Positions 34,388-44,466 of a stretch of 64,000 nt of DNA are shown piece after piece. The notes below the pieces were generated by a model that was given only the letters and a program-made list of their open reading frames with translations, did no database searches and was not told the DNA's origin. Position numbers and translations under genes: made by a program. The DNA comes from Lichenicola sp965198655 (GTDB taxonomy: Bacteria > Pseudomonadota > Alphaproteobacteria > Acetobacterales > Acetobacteraceae). The DNA lies in contig OZ240668.1 of NCBI GenBank assembly GCA_965198655.1, positions 1,178,001 to 1,242,000 on the forward strand, given 5' to 3'. The first letter of the stretch is position 1, and every line of letters starts with the position of its first letter.

Positions 34388-35503
34388 GTGAGGATCCTCG
34401 AGGTCACCAACGTCGACTTCTCGCTGCGGCACTTCCTGCTGCCGCTGATGCGGGCCCTGCGCGCGCGCGGGCATGAGGTGGTGGGGGTGTGCGCCGAGGG
34501 CGCGCTGCTGCGCGACGTGCGTGCGGAAGGGTTCCGTGTCGAGGCGCTGCCGCTGGCGCGCAGCCTGTCGCCGCTGGCGCAACTGGACGCGTTCCGGTCG
34601 CTGGTCCGGCTGATCCGGCGCGAGCGGCCGGACCTCGTGCACGCGCACATGCCGATCAGCGGCGTGCTGGCGCGGCTGGCGGCGCGGATCTGCGGCGTGC
34701 CGGTGGTCGCCTATACCTGCCACGGCTTCCTGTTCAACCAGCCGGGTCCGCTGCCGCGTCGGCTGGTGTCGCTGCTGCTGGAATGGCTGGCCGGCCGGGT
34801 CACCGACCGCTACTTCACGGTGTCCGACGAGGAGGCCGCCGACGCGCGGCGCCTGCGCATCCATCGCGGCGCGGTCGGCATCGGCAACGGCCGGTCGCCG
34901 GTTGCCTTCCATCCTGACCTGCAGGAGCGGGCGGAGGTGCGGGCCTTGTTCGGGATCCCCGACGATCGGGTGGTGGTGATCGTCGTGTCGCGGCTGGTGC
35001 GGCACAAAGGCCACCCGGAGCTGCTGGCGGCGATGGCGCAGGTGCCCGACGCCGAGCTGTGGGTGGTGGGCGACCGGCTCGCCTCCGACCATGGCGAGAT
35101 GCTGGACGCCGCGTTCGCGGCCGCCGCCCGGCCGGACGCGCTGGGCCCGCGCCTGCGCCGGCTCGGCTACCGCACCGACATCGCCGCCCTGCTCGGGGCT
35201 GCCGACATCTTCGCCCTGCCGAGCCACTTCGAGGGGCTGCCGATGTCGGTGATCGAGGCGATGCTGTGCGGCCTGCCGGTGGTGGCGACCGCGATCCGCG
35301 GTCCGCGCGAGCAGGTGGTGGACGGCGAGACCGGCCTGCTGGTGCCGCCGCGCGCGGTGGACGCGCTGGCGGCGGCGCTGCGCCGGCTGGCCACGGACGC
35401 GACGCTTCGGCGCCGGCTGGGCGAGGCGGGACGCAGGCGGGCGCTGGCGCTCTACGACGAGGACCGGGTGGTGTCGCGCACGGTCGACCTGCTCGGCGCC
35501 TGA
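34388..35503 (+). CDS. glycosyltransferase family 4
   Basis: 371 residues, GT-B fold. The N-terminal half has LEVTNVDFSLRHFLLPLMRALRARGHEV and HAHMPISGVLARLAARI. The GT1/GT4 domain contains VVVIVVSRLVRHKGHPELL and the donor-binding EX7E segment LPSHFEGLPMSVIEAMLCGLPVVAT. GTG 34388 is the first start in frame. It probably transfers a sugar to a lipid carrier or growing polysaccharide in the cytoplasm. It follows the heparinase-like gene and is likely co-transcribed. Confidence 0.9.
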   Translation: MRILEVTNVDFSLRHFLLPLMRALRARGHEVVGVCAEGALLRDVRAEGFRVEALPLARSLSPLAQLDAFRSLVRLIRRERPDLVHAHMPISGVLARLAARICGVPVVAYTCHGFLFNQPGPLPRRLVSLLLEWLAGRVTDRYFTVSDEEAADARRLRIHRGAVGIGNGRSPVAFHPDLQERAEVRALFGIPDDRVVVIVVSRLVRHKGHPELLAAMAQVPDAELWVVGDRLASDHGEMLDAAFAAAARPDALGPRLRRLGYRTDIAALLGAADIFALPSHFEGLPMSVIEAMLCGLPVVATAIRGPREQVVDGETGLLVPPRAVDALAAALRRLATDATLRRRLGEAGRRRALALYDEDRVVSRTVDLLGA

Positions 35504-35656
35504 CCGCCTCGCCGCCTGATCCCGGGCCTTGGTCGTGCGGTTTTTTCGCCTGTGTAACGGGCATGCGATGGGCCAGACCTGATCGACATCTATTCGGGAT
35601 TCTTGGAGACAACGATGACGAAGAAGGGTTGATGGGTGGTTGCCTGCTTCGGGTCG

Positions 35657-36535
35657 TCAGCGGTCCAGTTCGGTCGCCGCAAGCCGGGCGACGGTGAGGC
35701 TGGTCGCGGGCGTCTCGCCGCTGTCGATGATCCAGGCCGCCGACAAACCTGCCCACGCCAGCACCCAGAACAGAAGCCTGTCACGCTCAAGACCCGCCAG
35801 GTCCGCGACCAACGCCACCCGCGACGCGAACACGTCCGGACGCGTCGCGACTGGTGGCACCGGGTCTGAAAGATCCGGGTTACAGAACAGGTTCGCGTAA
35901 TCGAAGCCTCGCTCCCCGATCAGACCCTTGGGGTCGATCGCGAGCCAGCCGCGGTCGCCGAAGTCGAGCACGTTGCCATGGTGCAGGTCGCCATGCAGCA
36001 CCGCGACGTCGCGCGGCGCCGACAGCAGTGTCCGCGCGGCGGCGGCGCTCCTGCTCATGATGCCGCCATGTCGGGCAGCCGCCGGGACAAGGTCGTGGAA
36101 CCTCGCCTCCAACGGAGTGAGCGCCGGAGGCTGATCGGGCCGTGACGCCCGCAGGTCCCGTGCAGCGGCGCACAGGGCGCGGCACGCCTCGGCGTCACGC
36201 CCCGAGCGGGACATCATGGCCAGCGATCGCGTTCCCGTTGCCCGCTCCATGAGGAGGGCGTCGCCCTCCCTCGCTAGAACCCGAGCGGCTCCGGCTCCGT
36301 CCCACCATTCCATAAGGGTGCCACCGACCCGCTCCTGCGGATCGGCGGACACCTTCAGCATCGCGGCCGCACCGGCCGCGCGAACCGGCAGCAGCAGGCT
36401 GGACGTCGTCAGGACGAGTTCTCCGTCGGCGACCAGGTTCCACTTGACCAAGTAGCCATTAAGACTGTCGGAAGCCAGCCGCCTGAAGCGGCGTCGGATC
36501 TCCGACGCGACGGGGCGATCATCCAACTCCATCAT
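35657..36535 (-). CDS. APH(6)-type aminoglycoside/hydroxyurea phosphotransferase
   Basis: 292 residues, resembling streptomycin 6-phosphotransferases: LKVSADPQERVGGTLMEWWDGAGAARVL, LLMERATGTRSL, the catalytic loop VAVLHGDLHHGNVLDFG, and the metal-binding WLAIDPKGLIGERGFDYANLFCNPD. Catalytic Asp is in HGDLHHGN. Chromosomal members may or may not confer streptomycin resistance. Its 3' end converges on the glycosyltransferase across 153 nt. Two adjacent ATGs at the start; 36535 used. Confidence 0.88.
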   Translation of the reverse strand: MMELDDRPVASEIRRRFRRLASDSLNGYLVKWNLVADGELVLTTSSLLLPVRAAGAAAMLKVSADPQERVGGTLMEWWDGAGAARVLAREGDALLMERATGTRSLAMMSRSGRDAEACRALCAAARDLRASRPDQPPALTPLEARFHDLVPAAARHGGIMSRSAAAARTLLSAPRDVAVLHGDLHHGNVLDFGDRGWLAIDPKGLIGERGFDYANLFCNPDLSDPVPPVATRPDVFASRVALVADLAGLERDRLLFWVLAWAGLSAAWIIDSGETPATSLTVARLAATELDR

Positions 36536-36570
36536 GTGCCTCGGCTGCGGACCTGATCGAACTCAAACCA

Positions 36571-36672
36571 TAGAGCATGATCGTTTGATCATGCTCTCTT
36601 TGCCTGAAAAGAGCAGCTTTACCAGGCAGGTGGAACCGCAAGGCGGTTCAACCTGACCTGATGCTGCTCTAC
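36571..36672. repeat. palindromic repeat, family C copy 2 (longer form)
   Basis: Hairpin AGAGCATGATC-GTTT-GATCATGCTCT at 36571-36596, then an inner inverted repeat GGAACCGCAAGGCGGTTC and a terminal GATGCTGCTC, the complement of GAGCAGCATC seen in copy 1 near 4335. It fills most of the gap between the GDSL-like gene end and the APH gene start. Small open frames here (for example 36563-36850 minus) look spurious. Confidence 0.75.
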
Positions 36673-36840
36673 ACCGCCGAGCGCCGAGGCGCATCCATCG
36701 GTCGACACCGGCTGCACCGGCAGGCTCGCCGCCGTGTAGGCCTGGACGCGCCCCGTGCCGAAGATCAGGACGCCGAGGCGGGACCTGGCAGAACCAGGCC
36801 CCGTCAATCGTCGAGTCCGGTAGAGGCGCTACTTCACCGG

Positions 36841-37977
36841 CTAAATCCACGGACCTTGAACGCCGCCTCCGACGATCGTGCCGTGCGCGAGTGCTGCGAT
36901 GAGGATCTGGCCGCGTTCGGTGACATCGAAGAGCGGATCGATGAACAGCGTCGTCTGCAGGACCAGCGGGTTCCTCCCGTCGATCGTCGTGTTGTAGACC
37001 GGCTCCGAACCGGTGCCAGGCAGGCTCGACAGGATCGCCTGGGTGACGTCGCTGAAGCCGAACTCCGCCGGCGTGGCGACGATCCTGTCGAACAGGGTGT
37101 GAAGATCCAGGGTCTTCACGTCCAAGCCCGTCGCCGTCTTGAACGCGCCGAGCGCGGTCGAGAGCTCGCCGTTGAACTCGTTGACGAGGACCTCCACTCC
37201 GGCAGGTGTTGCGCCGCTGGCCTTGAACTCGGCGGTCAGGAAGATCGGTGCGAAGCTGACGTCAGGCGAGTTCGACACCAGGATGTGCCGGGCGCCGAGA
37301 CTTCGAAGTTGCGTCAACCCCGCCACGATCGCGTTGACGCTGTCGGCGAGGACCTGCGCGGAGTTGGCCTTGCCCGCAAGCGCCAGCTGGCTGGCCAGGA
37401 AGATGTCGTTGCCGCCGAAGGTGACGGAGACCACGTCGTCGGGCGAGAAGCGGCCGTGCTGCTTGGCGAAAAGCCGGATCTGTCCGGCAAAGGTGTCGAG
37501 CGGCGTCAGGCCTCCGGTCGGGTTGACCGGGCTGAACATGTCGCCGAGGGACCCGGCGGTCGCGCCCTCGTAGGCGAAGTTCTCCTGCTGGGACGGGCTG
37601 AAAAGCCCGAAGCTCAGGGCGAGGTCGGTGGTCCATTTCGGACCGTCCGAGAAATCGCCGGTCGACGAGTAGGGCGTCGTCAGATAGCTCGGCGACAGAC
37701 CGAGCGACTTCTCGACGGCAGCCGCATTGCCGTCGTCGGAAAGCAGGTCTCCGAACACGACGAGGCTGGAGGGCGCGTCGTATCCGGGCCAGCCCGGCGG
37801 TCCGCCATGGGCCCCGCCGCCGAAGGTCTGCGCCGGAGCGACGTTGCTGAGCCCCAGCGTCGCCACGGCGGCGAGCAACATCGTCCGGCGTTGCCGCATC
37901 GGTCCGGAAGAGGAGACGTTGTCGCTTGCATCCAGCCGAAGACGGGCCGGGCTGCCAATGGATCGTCTTGCAGTCAT
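36841..37977 (-). CDS. secreted SGNH/GDSL-hydrolase family protein lacking the catalytic Ser
   Basis: 378 residues with a signal sequence (RRTMLLAAVATLGLSNVAPAQ). The block I motif reads VVFGDLLSDDGN, where FGDSLSDTGN is canonical, so Leu78 replaces the nucleophilic Ser. Block III (TFGGNDIF) is intact. The C-terminal D-x-x-H site appears as FIDPLFDVTERGQ, where the His is not seen. The rest fits GDSL lipases/esterases (FAYEGATAGSLGDM, SPDDVVSVTFGGND). Probably a non-hydrolysing, extracytoplasmic binding protein. ATG 37977 has AGGAGA upstream. Divergent from an AraC regulator. Confidence 0.82.
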   Translation of the reverse strand: MTARRSIGSPARLRLDASDNVSSSGPMRQRRTMLLAAVATLGLSNVAPAQTFGGGAHGGPPGWPGYDAPSSLVVFGDLLSDDGNAAAVEKSLGLSPSYLTTPYSSTGDFSDGPKWTTDLALSFGLFSPSQQENFAYEGATAGSLGDMFSPVNPTGGLTPLDTFAGQIRLFAKQHGRFSPDDVVSVTFGGNDIFLASQLALAGKANSAQVLADSVNAIVAGLTQLRSLGARHILVSNSPDVSFAPIFLTAEFKASGATPAGVEVLVNEFNGELSTALGAFKTATGLDVKTLDLHTLFDRIVATPAEFGFSDVTQAILSSLPGTGSEPVYNTTIDGRNPLVLQTTLFIDPLFDVTERGQILIAALAHGTIVGGGVQGPWI

Positions 37978-38233
37978 GATCTTCTCCTGTCGATCGGCAA
38001 GCTTTGCGCGATCCGAACGTCAGGGCGGTATCAAGAAGTAGCGTCAATCGGAGCCTGTGCTGCGGGATGATCCCGATCTGCTTGTTCGGGTCTTGGTATC
38101 GGCATACGGTCGATCGCTTGCAAGGGTCTGGCGATGCGTGCGCCTCAAAAGGTAAACGACGCTTTGCTGTTCATCACTTTGGCCGACCGCATCGTTGCCG
38201 AAGCCAAATCCGCGCGATCCCCAGGTCGTTGAC

Positions 38234-39112
38234 ATGGACACCTCGCGCACGCCCGGCGACGTACCGTCGCGGGCTGCCGAGAGCAGGCCGCTGATGCGGT
38301 CGATCGTCGAGGACGGAACGCAGGTGTTCCGGATCGCACGGGCGCGGCATGGATCGGGTCGCCGGGAAATCGGCGGCGGACAGGATGTCCCGATCATGGT
38401 GGCCTTGTCGGCGTGCTACCACGTCGAACGGCAGACGCAGGCCGGCGTGTCCCGTGGACCCGCCCTGGTCGGCGCGGTCACGGTGATCGATCCGGCGGAG
38501 CGCACGATCTTCACCGTCGACGGCGAGGCGCGGGTGCTGCAGCTTTCCGTCTCGCTGCGGTTGATCGAGGAGGCGGCCGACGCGCGCGTTCGCGCCATAC
38601 GTCCACTGTTCAACGAACATGATGCCCGCATCGAGCGGAGTGCGATGGGCGCGCTGAACGCGTTGCGTATGGACGATCGCCAGTCCGACCTGTTGCTCCA
38701 CTCGGTTGCCTGTCGGCTGGCCGGGATTCTCGGGCAGCCGGCTGGTGGGACGCCTGCCTCGCGGCGCGGCGGGGTGACCAACACGGCGTTCAAGCGCATC
38801 GACGACCTCGTCCGGGCGCGCCTCGACGAGCCGATGTTGTCGCCGCCCTCGCTCGTCGAGCTGGCGCAGGCAGCGGGTGTGAGCAAGCACCACTTCATCA
38901 AGGCGTTCCGCGAGACGATGGGGGAAACGCCCTATGCCTGGGTGATGCGACAGCGGATCGAGCGCGCGCGGACCTTGTTGACGCAGCCGAACGAGACGGT
39001 GAGCGACGTCGCGTTCCGGACCGGCTTCAGCTCGACCGCCCATTTCGTGGCCTCCTTTCGGCAGCGGCTGGGGGTCACGCCCGGCACGTTCAGGACCGTG
39101 GTCCTGACCTGA
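38234..39112 (+). CDS. AraC-family transcriptional regulator
   Basis: 292 residues: a variable sensing N-terminus and a C-terminal double helix-turn-helix (LVELAQAAGVSKHHFIKAFRETMGETPYAWVMRQRIERARTLL, quoted in part; then VSDVAFRTGFSSTAHFVASFRQRLG). ATG 38234 is preferred to TTG 38195. It faces away from the GDSL-family gene across 256 nt and may control it. The effector is unknown. Confidence 0.88.
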   Translation: MDTSRTPGDVPSRAAESRPLMRSIVEDGTQVFRIARARHGSGRREIGGGQDVPIMVALSACYHVERQTQAGVSRGPALVGAVTVIDPAERTIFTVDGEARVLQLSVSLRLIEEAADARVRAIRPLFNEHDARIERSAMGALNALRMDDRQSDLLLHSVACRLAGILGQPAGGTPASRRGGVTNTAFKRIDDLVRARLDEPMLSPPSLVELAQAAGVSKHHFIKAFRETMGETPYAWVMRQRIERARTLLTQPNETVSDVAFRTGFSSTAHFVASFRQRLGVTPGTFRTVVLT

Positions 39113-39256
39113 CGGTGTAATTGGAACTGCTCCTTCCCGGGCCACCGCTTCCCGACCCCGGTCACCGGCCACGCGATCTGGCTCCGCCGCGTCGCCAGCC
39201 CGGGCCTGCGATGCGTCGAGCCGTGCCAGCTGCGTGGAAACTTCTGGATCAGGATC

Positions 39257-40564
39257 CTAGACGGTTGGGACGCCACCGATCGCCTCGACATGGACCGGCC
39301 CGTCCGGCCGCGTGGCCGCCCAGTAGCTGGCCTGGATCCCGTCGTCATCGATGTCCAGCAGGGCGAAGCCGTGCGCGTAGGCGCCGTCCACCAGGTCGAG
39401 CGTCACCGTCGCCGACACGGCCGGCGGGTCCAGGAGGTCCGGCAGCGGCGTGTCCTGGTCCGGCGCGGCCTCGACCGGGACGGCGCCGTAGCCGATGTTG
39501 CGCCCGACCGAGACGCCGCGATACGGCGCGTACAAGCGCAGCCGGTGCTCGTGGCCCCAGAACCAGACGTCGATCCGCCCGGCGGCCGACAACCGCTCGT
39601 GGCTCGCCATGAGGTTCGGGTTGACCGGGTCGTGGTGATCCTGCGGCCCGATCTGCGCAAAGGCGGAAAACGGTTGGTGGTGGGTCAGGAACACCGTCCG
39701 GCCCTCGAACCCGCGCAGCTTGTCGGCGTGCCAGAGTTCCTCAGCCGGATCGAGCGCGGTCAGCGCGGTGGCCTCGTCGAACGGGTCGCGGTCGTTCAGG
39801 CCGGTATCGGCGGCCAGGATCTGCCAGCTCCGGTCCGGGCTGCGCAGGCAGAAATAGCTGGCCGGCTGCCCGATCTGGCCGAGCAGGCCGTAATAGCCGT
39901 GGCCGCCGCTGTAGACGTCGTGGTTGCCGCACAGGGTGAACAACGGCGTGTCCGGCAGCACGGCACGCAGCGGCTGGAGGAAGTTGGCCTGACATTCCTC
40001 CGCGGTGCCGGCGTAGTAGATGTCGCCCAGGTGGATCACGGCGTCGGGCGCCTGCTGTGCCAGCAGGGCGGCGACCCGGCGCGCCTCGCGTGTGCCGGTG
40101 CCCCAGTCGGACAGCAGGGCGATCCGCATACGCGGCTGCGGCGCGGTCAGCACGAAGTCGTCCAGCCCGGCGTAGCGGACATACGGGATCGGACGCGTAC
40201 GGAAGTCGGGACCGAGGTCGCGCGCGTAGTCCAGCAGCGTCTCGGCCCAGAGCGGGTCGCATTGCGAGAAGTCCAGCCGGTCGTGCAGCGCCTGCTGCCG
40301 GTCGCGGTCGCCGGCGATCGTCGCGCGCAGCAGCTCCAGGCCGAGCTGAGCGCAGTCCATCGCCGGTACGGGCATCCCATGCGGCGGCGCGTAGGACGCG
40401 GTCCGACCCGGCCGTGCCGTGCCCGCGATGGTGGATGCGGCCAGCGCCAGCGGATGGCGCGACGGTGCGTCATCGGCGCCGAGCCGCCGGCGCGCCACGG
40501 ATGCGGCGGCTGATTGCAGCACGGACAGCAGCGGGCTGCGCGCGGTGGGATACCGGCTGGACAT
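39257..40564 (-). CDS. metallophosphoesterase family protein
   Basis: 435 residues. All calcineurin-like motifs are visible: RIALLSDWGTGT (first metal Asp; His of DxH replaced by Trp-Gly as in related groups), HLGDIYYAG (GDxxY), LCGNHDVYS (GNHD), VFLTHHQPFSAF (THH) and WFWGHEHRLRLY (GHxH). The N-terminal ~120 residues are helical and of unknown role. It probably hydrolyses phosphoesters; the substrate is unknown. ATG 40564; no signal peptide evident. Confidence 0.85.
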   Translation of the reverse strand: MSSRYPTARSPLLSVLQSAAASVARRRLGADDAPSRHPLALAASTIAGTARPGRTASYAPPHGMPVPAMDCAQLGLELLRATIAGDRDRQQALHDRLDFSQCDPLWAETLLDYARDLGPDFRTRPIPYVRYAGLDDFVLTAPQPRMRIALLSDWGTGTREARRVAALLAQQAPDAVIHLGDIYYAGTAEECQANFLQPLRAVLPDTPLFTLCGNHDVYSGGHGYYGLLGQIGQPASYFCLRSPDRSWQILAADTGLNDRDPFDEATALTALDPAEELWHADKLRGFEGRTVFLTHHQPFSAFAQIGPQDHHDPVNPNLMASHERLSAAGRIDVWFWGHEHRLRLYAPYRGVSVGRNIGYGAVPVEAAPDQDTPLPDLLDPPAVSATVTLDLVDGAYAHGFALLDIDDDGIQASYWAATRPDGPVHVEAIGGVPTV

Positions 40565-40646
40565 GGCCGAACCTAGCTGGCCGGGCCCACGTCGACACGT
40601 AGCGTTTTCGTGACGCTCCCCGGCGCCGGCAGCCCGATGCCCGTGT

Positions 40647-41681
<1,035 letters not shown>

Positions 41682-41777
41682 GCGGTTCGTCCGGATCGGG
41701 GCGGGAGGAAGGCGCACGGCCTTGCGGCCGCGCCGGGTTTGCCGGTAGCTGCAACGCAGGCAGACGGGGATCGTCGC

Positions 41778-42098
41778 ATGACGCAACAGGAGCTGACCGA
41801 CTGGGCGCTGCGCAACGGCTGGCAGATGATCGGGGGCATGCCGAGCCTGACCAAGCCGTCCAGCCCGAAGGAAGCGATCGTGCGGATGGTGCTCAAGGCC
41901 ACCGTGGTCAACCTGGAGGTCAAGAAGCCGGCGGGCAAATGGGAGAAGGTGGCGGGAGCGGCCTATGGCGCCGTCGCCGCCGACCCGGAGACCGGGCTGC
42001 CGCAGGGACTGGGCTTCGAGACCATCCCGAGCTTCTCCACCCTGATGCGCGAGAACAAGGACCGGCAGGTGTTCGCGGGCTTCGGCAAGCCGCGCTGA
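41778..42098 (+). CDS. small hypothetical protein
   Basis: 106 residues, not recognised. It begins MTQQELTDWALRNGWQMIGG, continues SSPKEAIVRMVLKATVVNLEVKKPAGKWEKVAGAAYG and ends FSTLMRENKDRQVFAGFGKPR. The amphipathic alpha/beta pattern suggests a compact cytoplasmic protein. ATG 41778 has GGGGA upstream. Divergent from the aldo/keto reductase (96 nt), 179 nt ahead of cysK. Confidence 0.65.
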   Translation: MTQQELTDWALRNGWQMIGGMPSLTKPSSPKEAIVRMVLKATVVNLEVKKPAGKWEKVAGAAYGAVAADPETGLPQGLGFETIPSFSTLMRENKDRQVFAGFGKPR

Positions 42099-42277
42099 TC
42101 CTCCGAGGCGTGTCGATGCTCATCGGAACGTGACGCGTCCGACGCGCGGTGATCGCCCGACGCCCGCAGGGCCGAAGAACGAGGGCCTTGGCCAGGCGGC
42201 TGCGTTGGTGGATTGTGCTATCACCATACGTGGGCGCGGCTCAGGACAATGCACGACACGATCGGGGAGAAGCCAGC

Positions 42278-43192
42278 ATGAAGGTCGACAGCGTTCTGGG
42301 GACGATCGGCAGCACGCCGCACATCCGGGCGGCGCGGCTGTTCCCCGAGGCGGAGGTGTGGATCAAGTCGGAGCGCAGCAGCCCGGGCGGCTCGATCAAG
42401 GACCGCATCGCGCTGGCGATGATCGAGGCGGCGGAGGAAAGCGGTGCCCTGAAGCCCGGCGGGACCATCATCGAGCCGACCTCCGGCAACACCGGCATCG
42501 GGCTGGCGATGGTCGCGGCGGTGAAGGGCTACCGGCTGGTACTGGTGATGCCGGAGTCGATGTCGATCGAGCGGCGGCGGCTGATGCAGGCCTATGGCGC
42601 CACCTTCGAGCTGACGCCCCGCGCCGGCGGGATGAAGGCCGCGATCGAGCGGGCGCGGGCGCTGATCGCCGACACGCCGGGCGCCTGGATGCCGCAGCAG
42701 TTCGAGAACCCGGCCAACATCGAGGTGCACGTGCGGACCACGGCGCAGGAGATCCTGGCCGACTTCCCGGACGGGATCGACGCCATGATCACCGGGGTCG
42801 GCACCGGCGGGCACATCACCGGGTGCGCGCAGGTGCTGAAGCAGCGCTTCCCGAAGCTCAAGGTGTTCGCGGTGGAGCCGTCGGCGTCGCCGGTGATCTC
42901 CGGCGGTGCGCCGGCGCCGCATCCGATCCAGGGCATCGGCGCCGGCTTCGTGCCGGCGAACCTGCATCGGGACGTGCTGGACGGGGTGATCCAGGTGGAA
43001 GCCGAGGACGCGCGCGAGTGGGCGCGGCGCTCGGCGCGGGAGGAGGGGCTGCTGGTCGGCATCTCCTCGGGCGCCACGCTGGCGGCGATCGCGGCCAAGC
43101 TGCCGGAGCTGGCACCGGGTGCCGTGGTGCTGGGCTTCAACTACGACACCGGGGAGCGCTACCTGTCGGTGCCGGAGTTCCTGCCGGGCTGA
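42278..43192 (+). CDS. cysteine synthase family protein (O-acetylserine sulfhydrylase)
   Basis: 304 residues, fold-type II PLP enzyme: GSIKDRIALAMIE (PLP Lys), IEPTSGNTGIGLAMV, TGVGTGGHITGCAQVLKQ, and GLLVGISSGATLAAI. It makes cysteine from O-acetylserine and sulfide; cystathionine beta-synthase-like use cannot be excluded. ATG 42278 after GGGGAGAAGCCAGC. No cysE or sulfur genes are beside it. Confidence 0.92.
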   Translation: MKVDSVLGTIGSTPHIRAARLFPEAEVWIKSERSSPGGSIKDRIALAMIEAAEESGALKPGGTIIEPTSGNTGIGLAMVAAVKGYRLVLVMPESMSIERRRLMQAYGATFELTPRAGGMKAAIERARALIADTPGAWMPQQFENPANIEVHVRTTAQEILADFPDGIDAMITGVGTGGHITGCAQVLKQRFPKLKVFAVEPSASPVISGGAPAPHPIQGIGAGFVPANLHRDVLDGVIQVEAEDAREWARRSAREEGLLVGISSGATLAAIAAKLPELAPGAVVLGFNYDTGERYLSVPEFLPG

Positions 43193-43277
43193 GGCGCCGC
43201 CAGGGCGGCAGCGGAGCGGCAGGAGCGTGTCCGGCTCCGTCCCGATGCCACCCCTTCGCAACATCACCGGTGGCGGG

Positions 43278-44048
43278 CTACCGCCACAGGACGCTCGTCT
43301 GCCGGTTGGAGCGATGTCCCGGCGCCGTCCGCTCGGCGAGGGCGCCGAAGCCGAGCCCGAGCGTGGTCCACATGATGACCTGCATGACGATCGAGTCGAG
43401 GCGGAAATCCCACAGCACGACAGCCGGGAAGTCGCCCGGAACCTCGTTGATCGCGGGCAGCACGGCTGCCACCACCACGACGCACAGGGCGTAGAAGGCC
43501 GCCGCGACCAGGGCGGACGACCACGCGTCGTGCCGTGCGGACAGGTGCCGGCGCAGCATCGCGGCCCCCACCATGGCGGCGATCGACGACGCCATCATGA
43601 CGAAATACAGCTCCGTCCGCATGCCGATGGTCCCGGGCTGCCCGACCGAAGGCGGGTTGGCCGGGTATTTGAGGTTCGGCACCAGGTAGAAGGCCACGAA
43701 GCCGGTCAGCGCCAGCAGCCCGGACACGGCGCGCGGGCCGAGGGCTACTGCGCGGCCGTTGGCGAACGCGAACACCAGCGCGAACAGGCCGCCGAACGCG
43801 GTGCTGTAGACCATCACGCCGGTCAGCAGGCCGTAGCTCGCCTGCATCGGGCGGCTGACCAGCTCGGGCTCGGGCACGTCGTGGATGCCGCGGGCGAGGT
43901 CGGCGCTGGCCCTGGCGTCGTTGGTCGCGGTCTCGAAGGCGATGGCGCGGTCGACCTGCGGCTCGGCGAGCACCTTGGCGAAGCCGAACACCAGCAGGCC
44001 GGCGACGAAGCCCACGATCATCCCGCGGATCAGCAGGGTTCCGACCAT
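43278..44048 (-). CDS. cbtA: CbtA family cobalt transporter subunit
   Basis: 256 residues with about five to six membrane segments: MVGTLLIRGMIVGFVAGLLVFGFAKVLAEPQVDRAI is the CbtA signature start, followed by YGLLTGVMVYSTAFGGLFALVFAF and VPNLKYPANPPSVGQ. CbtA works with CbtB in predicted cobalt uptake. It starts 16 nt after cbtB, and both lie under a cobalamin riboswitch. The frame is open into cbtB, but ATG 44048 gives the family N-terminus. Confidence 0.9.
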   Translation of the reverse strand: MVGTLLIRGMIVGFVAGLLVFGFAKVLAEPQVDRAIAFETATNDARASADLARGIHDVPEPELVSRPMQASYGLLTGVMVYSTAFGGLFALVFAFANGRAVALGPRAVSGLLALTGFVAFYLVPNLKYPANPPSVGQPGTIGMRTELYFVMMASSIAAMVGAAMLRRHLSARHDAWSSALVAAAFYALCVVVVAAVLPAINEVPGDFPAVVLWDFRLDSIVMQVIMWTTLGLGFGALAERTAPGHRSNRQTSVLWR

Positions 44049-44064
44049 GACGGACCCGTCTCGC

Positions 44065-44268
44065 TCAGTGGCAGGGAAACCCAAGCAGATGGCGGCTGTC
44101 ATGCACCCATTCGTGCACATACATTCCCTTGACCAGGAACGTCGCGCCCTCCTCCGCGCCGACGAAGTAGATCGCCAGCAGCATGAGGGCGCCGAAGATG
44201 ATCCAGGGCAGGATCTCGCGCACCGGGATCGGTGCGGCGGCGTCGGAACCCAGGGTGGTGTCGGACAT
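44065..44268 (-). CDS. cbtB: CbtB family cobalt transporter subunit
   Basis: 67 residues with one membrane helix (REILPWIIFGALMLLAIYFVGAEEG) and a C-terminal His-rich tail HEWVHDSRHLLGFPCH, the CbtB hallmark thought to bind cobalt. ATG 44268 with GGAG upstream is preferred. An earlier ATG at 44319 lies at the 3' end of the riboswitch and would add a non-conserved leader. Confidence 0.9.
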   Translation of the reverse strand: MSDTTLGSDAAAPIPVREILPWIIFGALMLLAIYFVGAEEGATFLVKGMYVHEWVHDSRHLLGFPCH

Positions 44269-44322
44269 CGGCAGGAACTCCACGGGATCGAGCGTCCCGT
44301 CGGGTTGGAACGAGGCCATGGT

Positions 44323-44430
44323 CAGGTCTGACTTTCGGGGGAGCCCGGGGGGCAGCCCTCGATCCACAGTAGCGCGACCGTGCCGGGATCACGCCGGCTT
44401 CCATCTCCATGACCGGCACCGGGTAGAGAC
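44323..44430 (-). promoter_or_regulatory. cobalamin riboswitch upstream of cbtBA
   Basis: On the minus strand the leader reads GGTGCCGGTC, then GGAAGCCGGCGTGATCCCGG, CACGGTCGCGCTACTGT (B12-box region), GAGGGCTGCCCCC and finally CCCCGAAAGTCAGACC. This is the conserved order of the cobalamin element, including the GCGCGGTCGCGCCACTGT-type core found before cbtB in other bacteria. It ends about 55 nt before the cbtB start. B12 binding should shut off cobalt uptake, probably by blocking translation or ending transcription. Confidence 0.88.
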
Positions 44431-44466
44431 CGGTGCCGGCCTGCTGTCAAACGGATCCCCGTCGGG

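Noticed and set aside
32120..35227. 1035-codon minus-strand frame opposite rpe, heparinase-like and glycosyltransferase genes
   Set aside because: It crosses three real genes and has shadow composition.
35594..35632. Five-codon ORF MTKKG after GGAGA as a leader peptide
   Set aside because: It points toward the 3' end of a convergent gene, so it has nothing to regulate.
36563..36850. Small minus-strand frames over repeat C copy 2
   Set aside because: They lie within the palindromic repeat and overlap the GDSL gene end; no family match.
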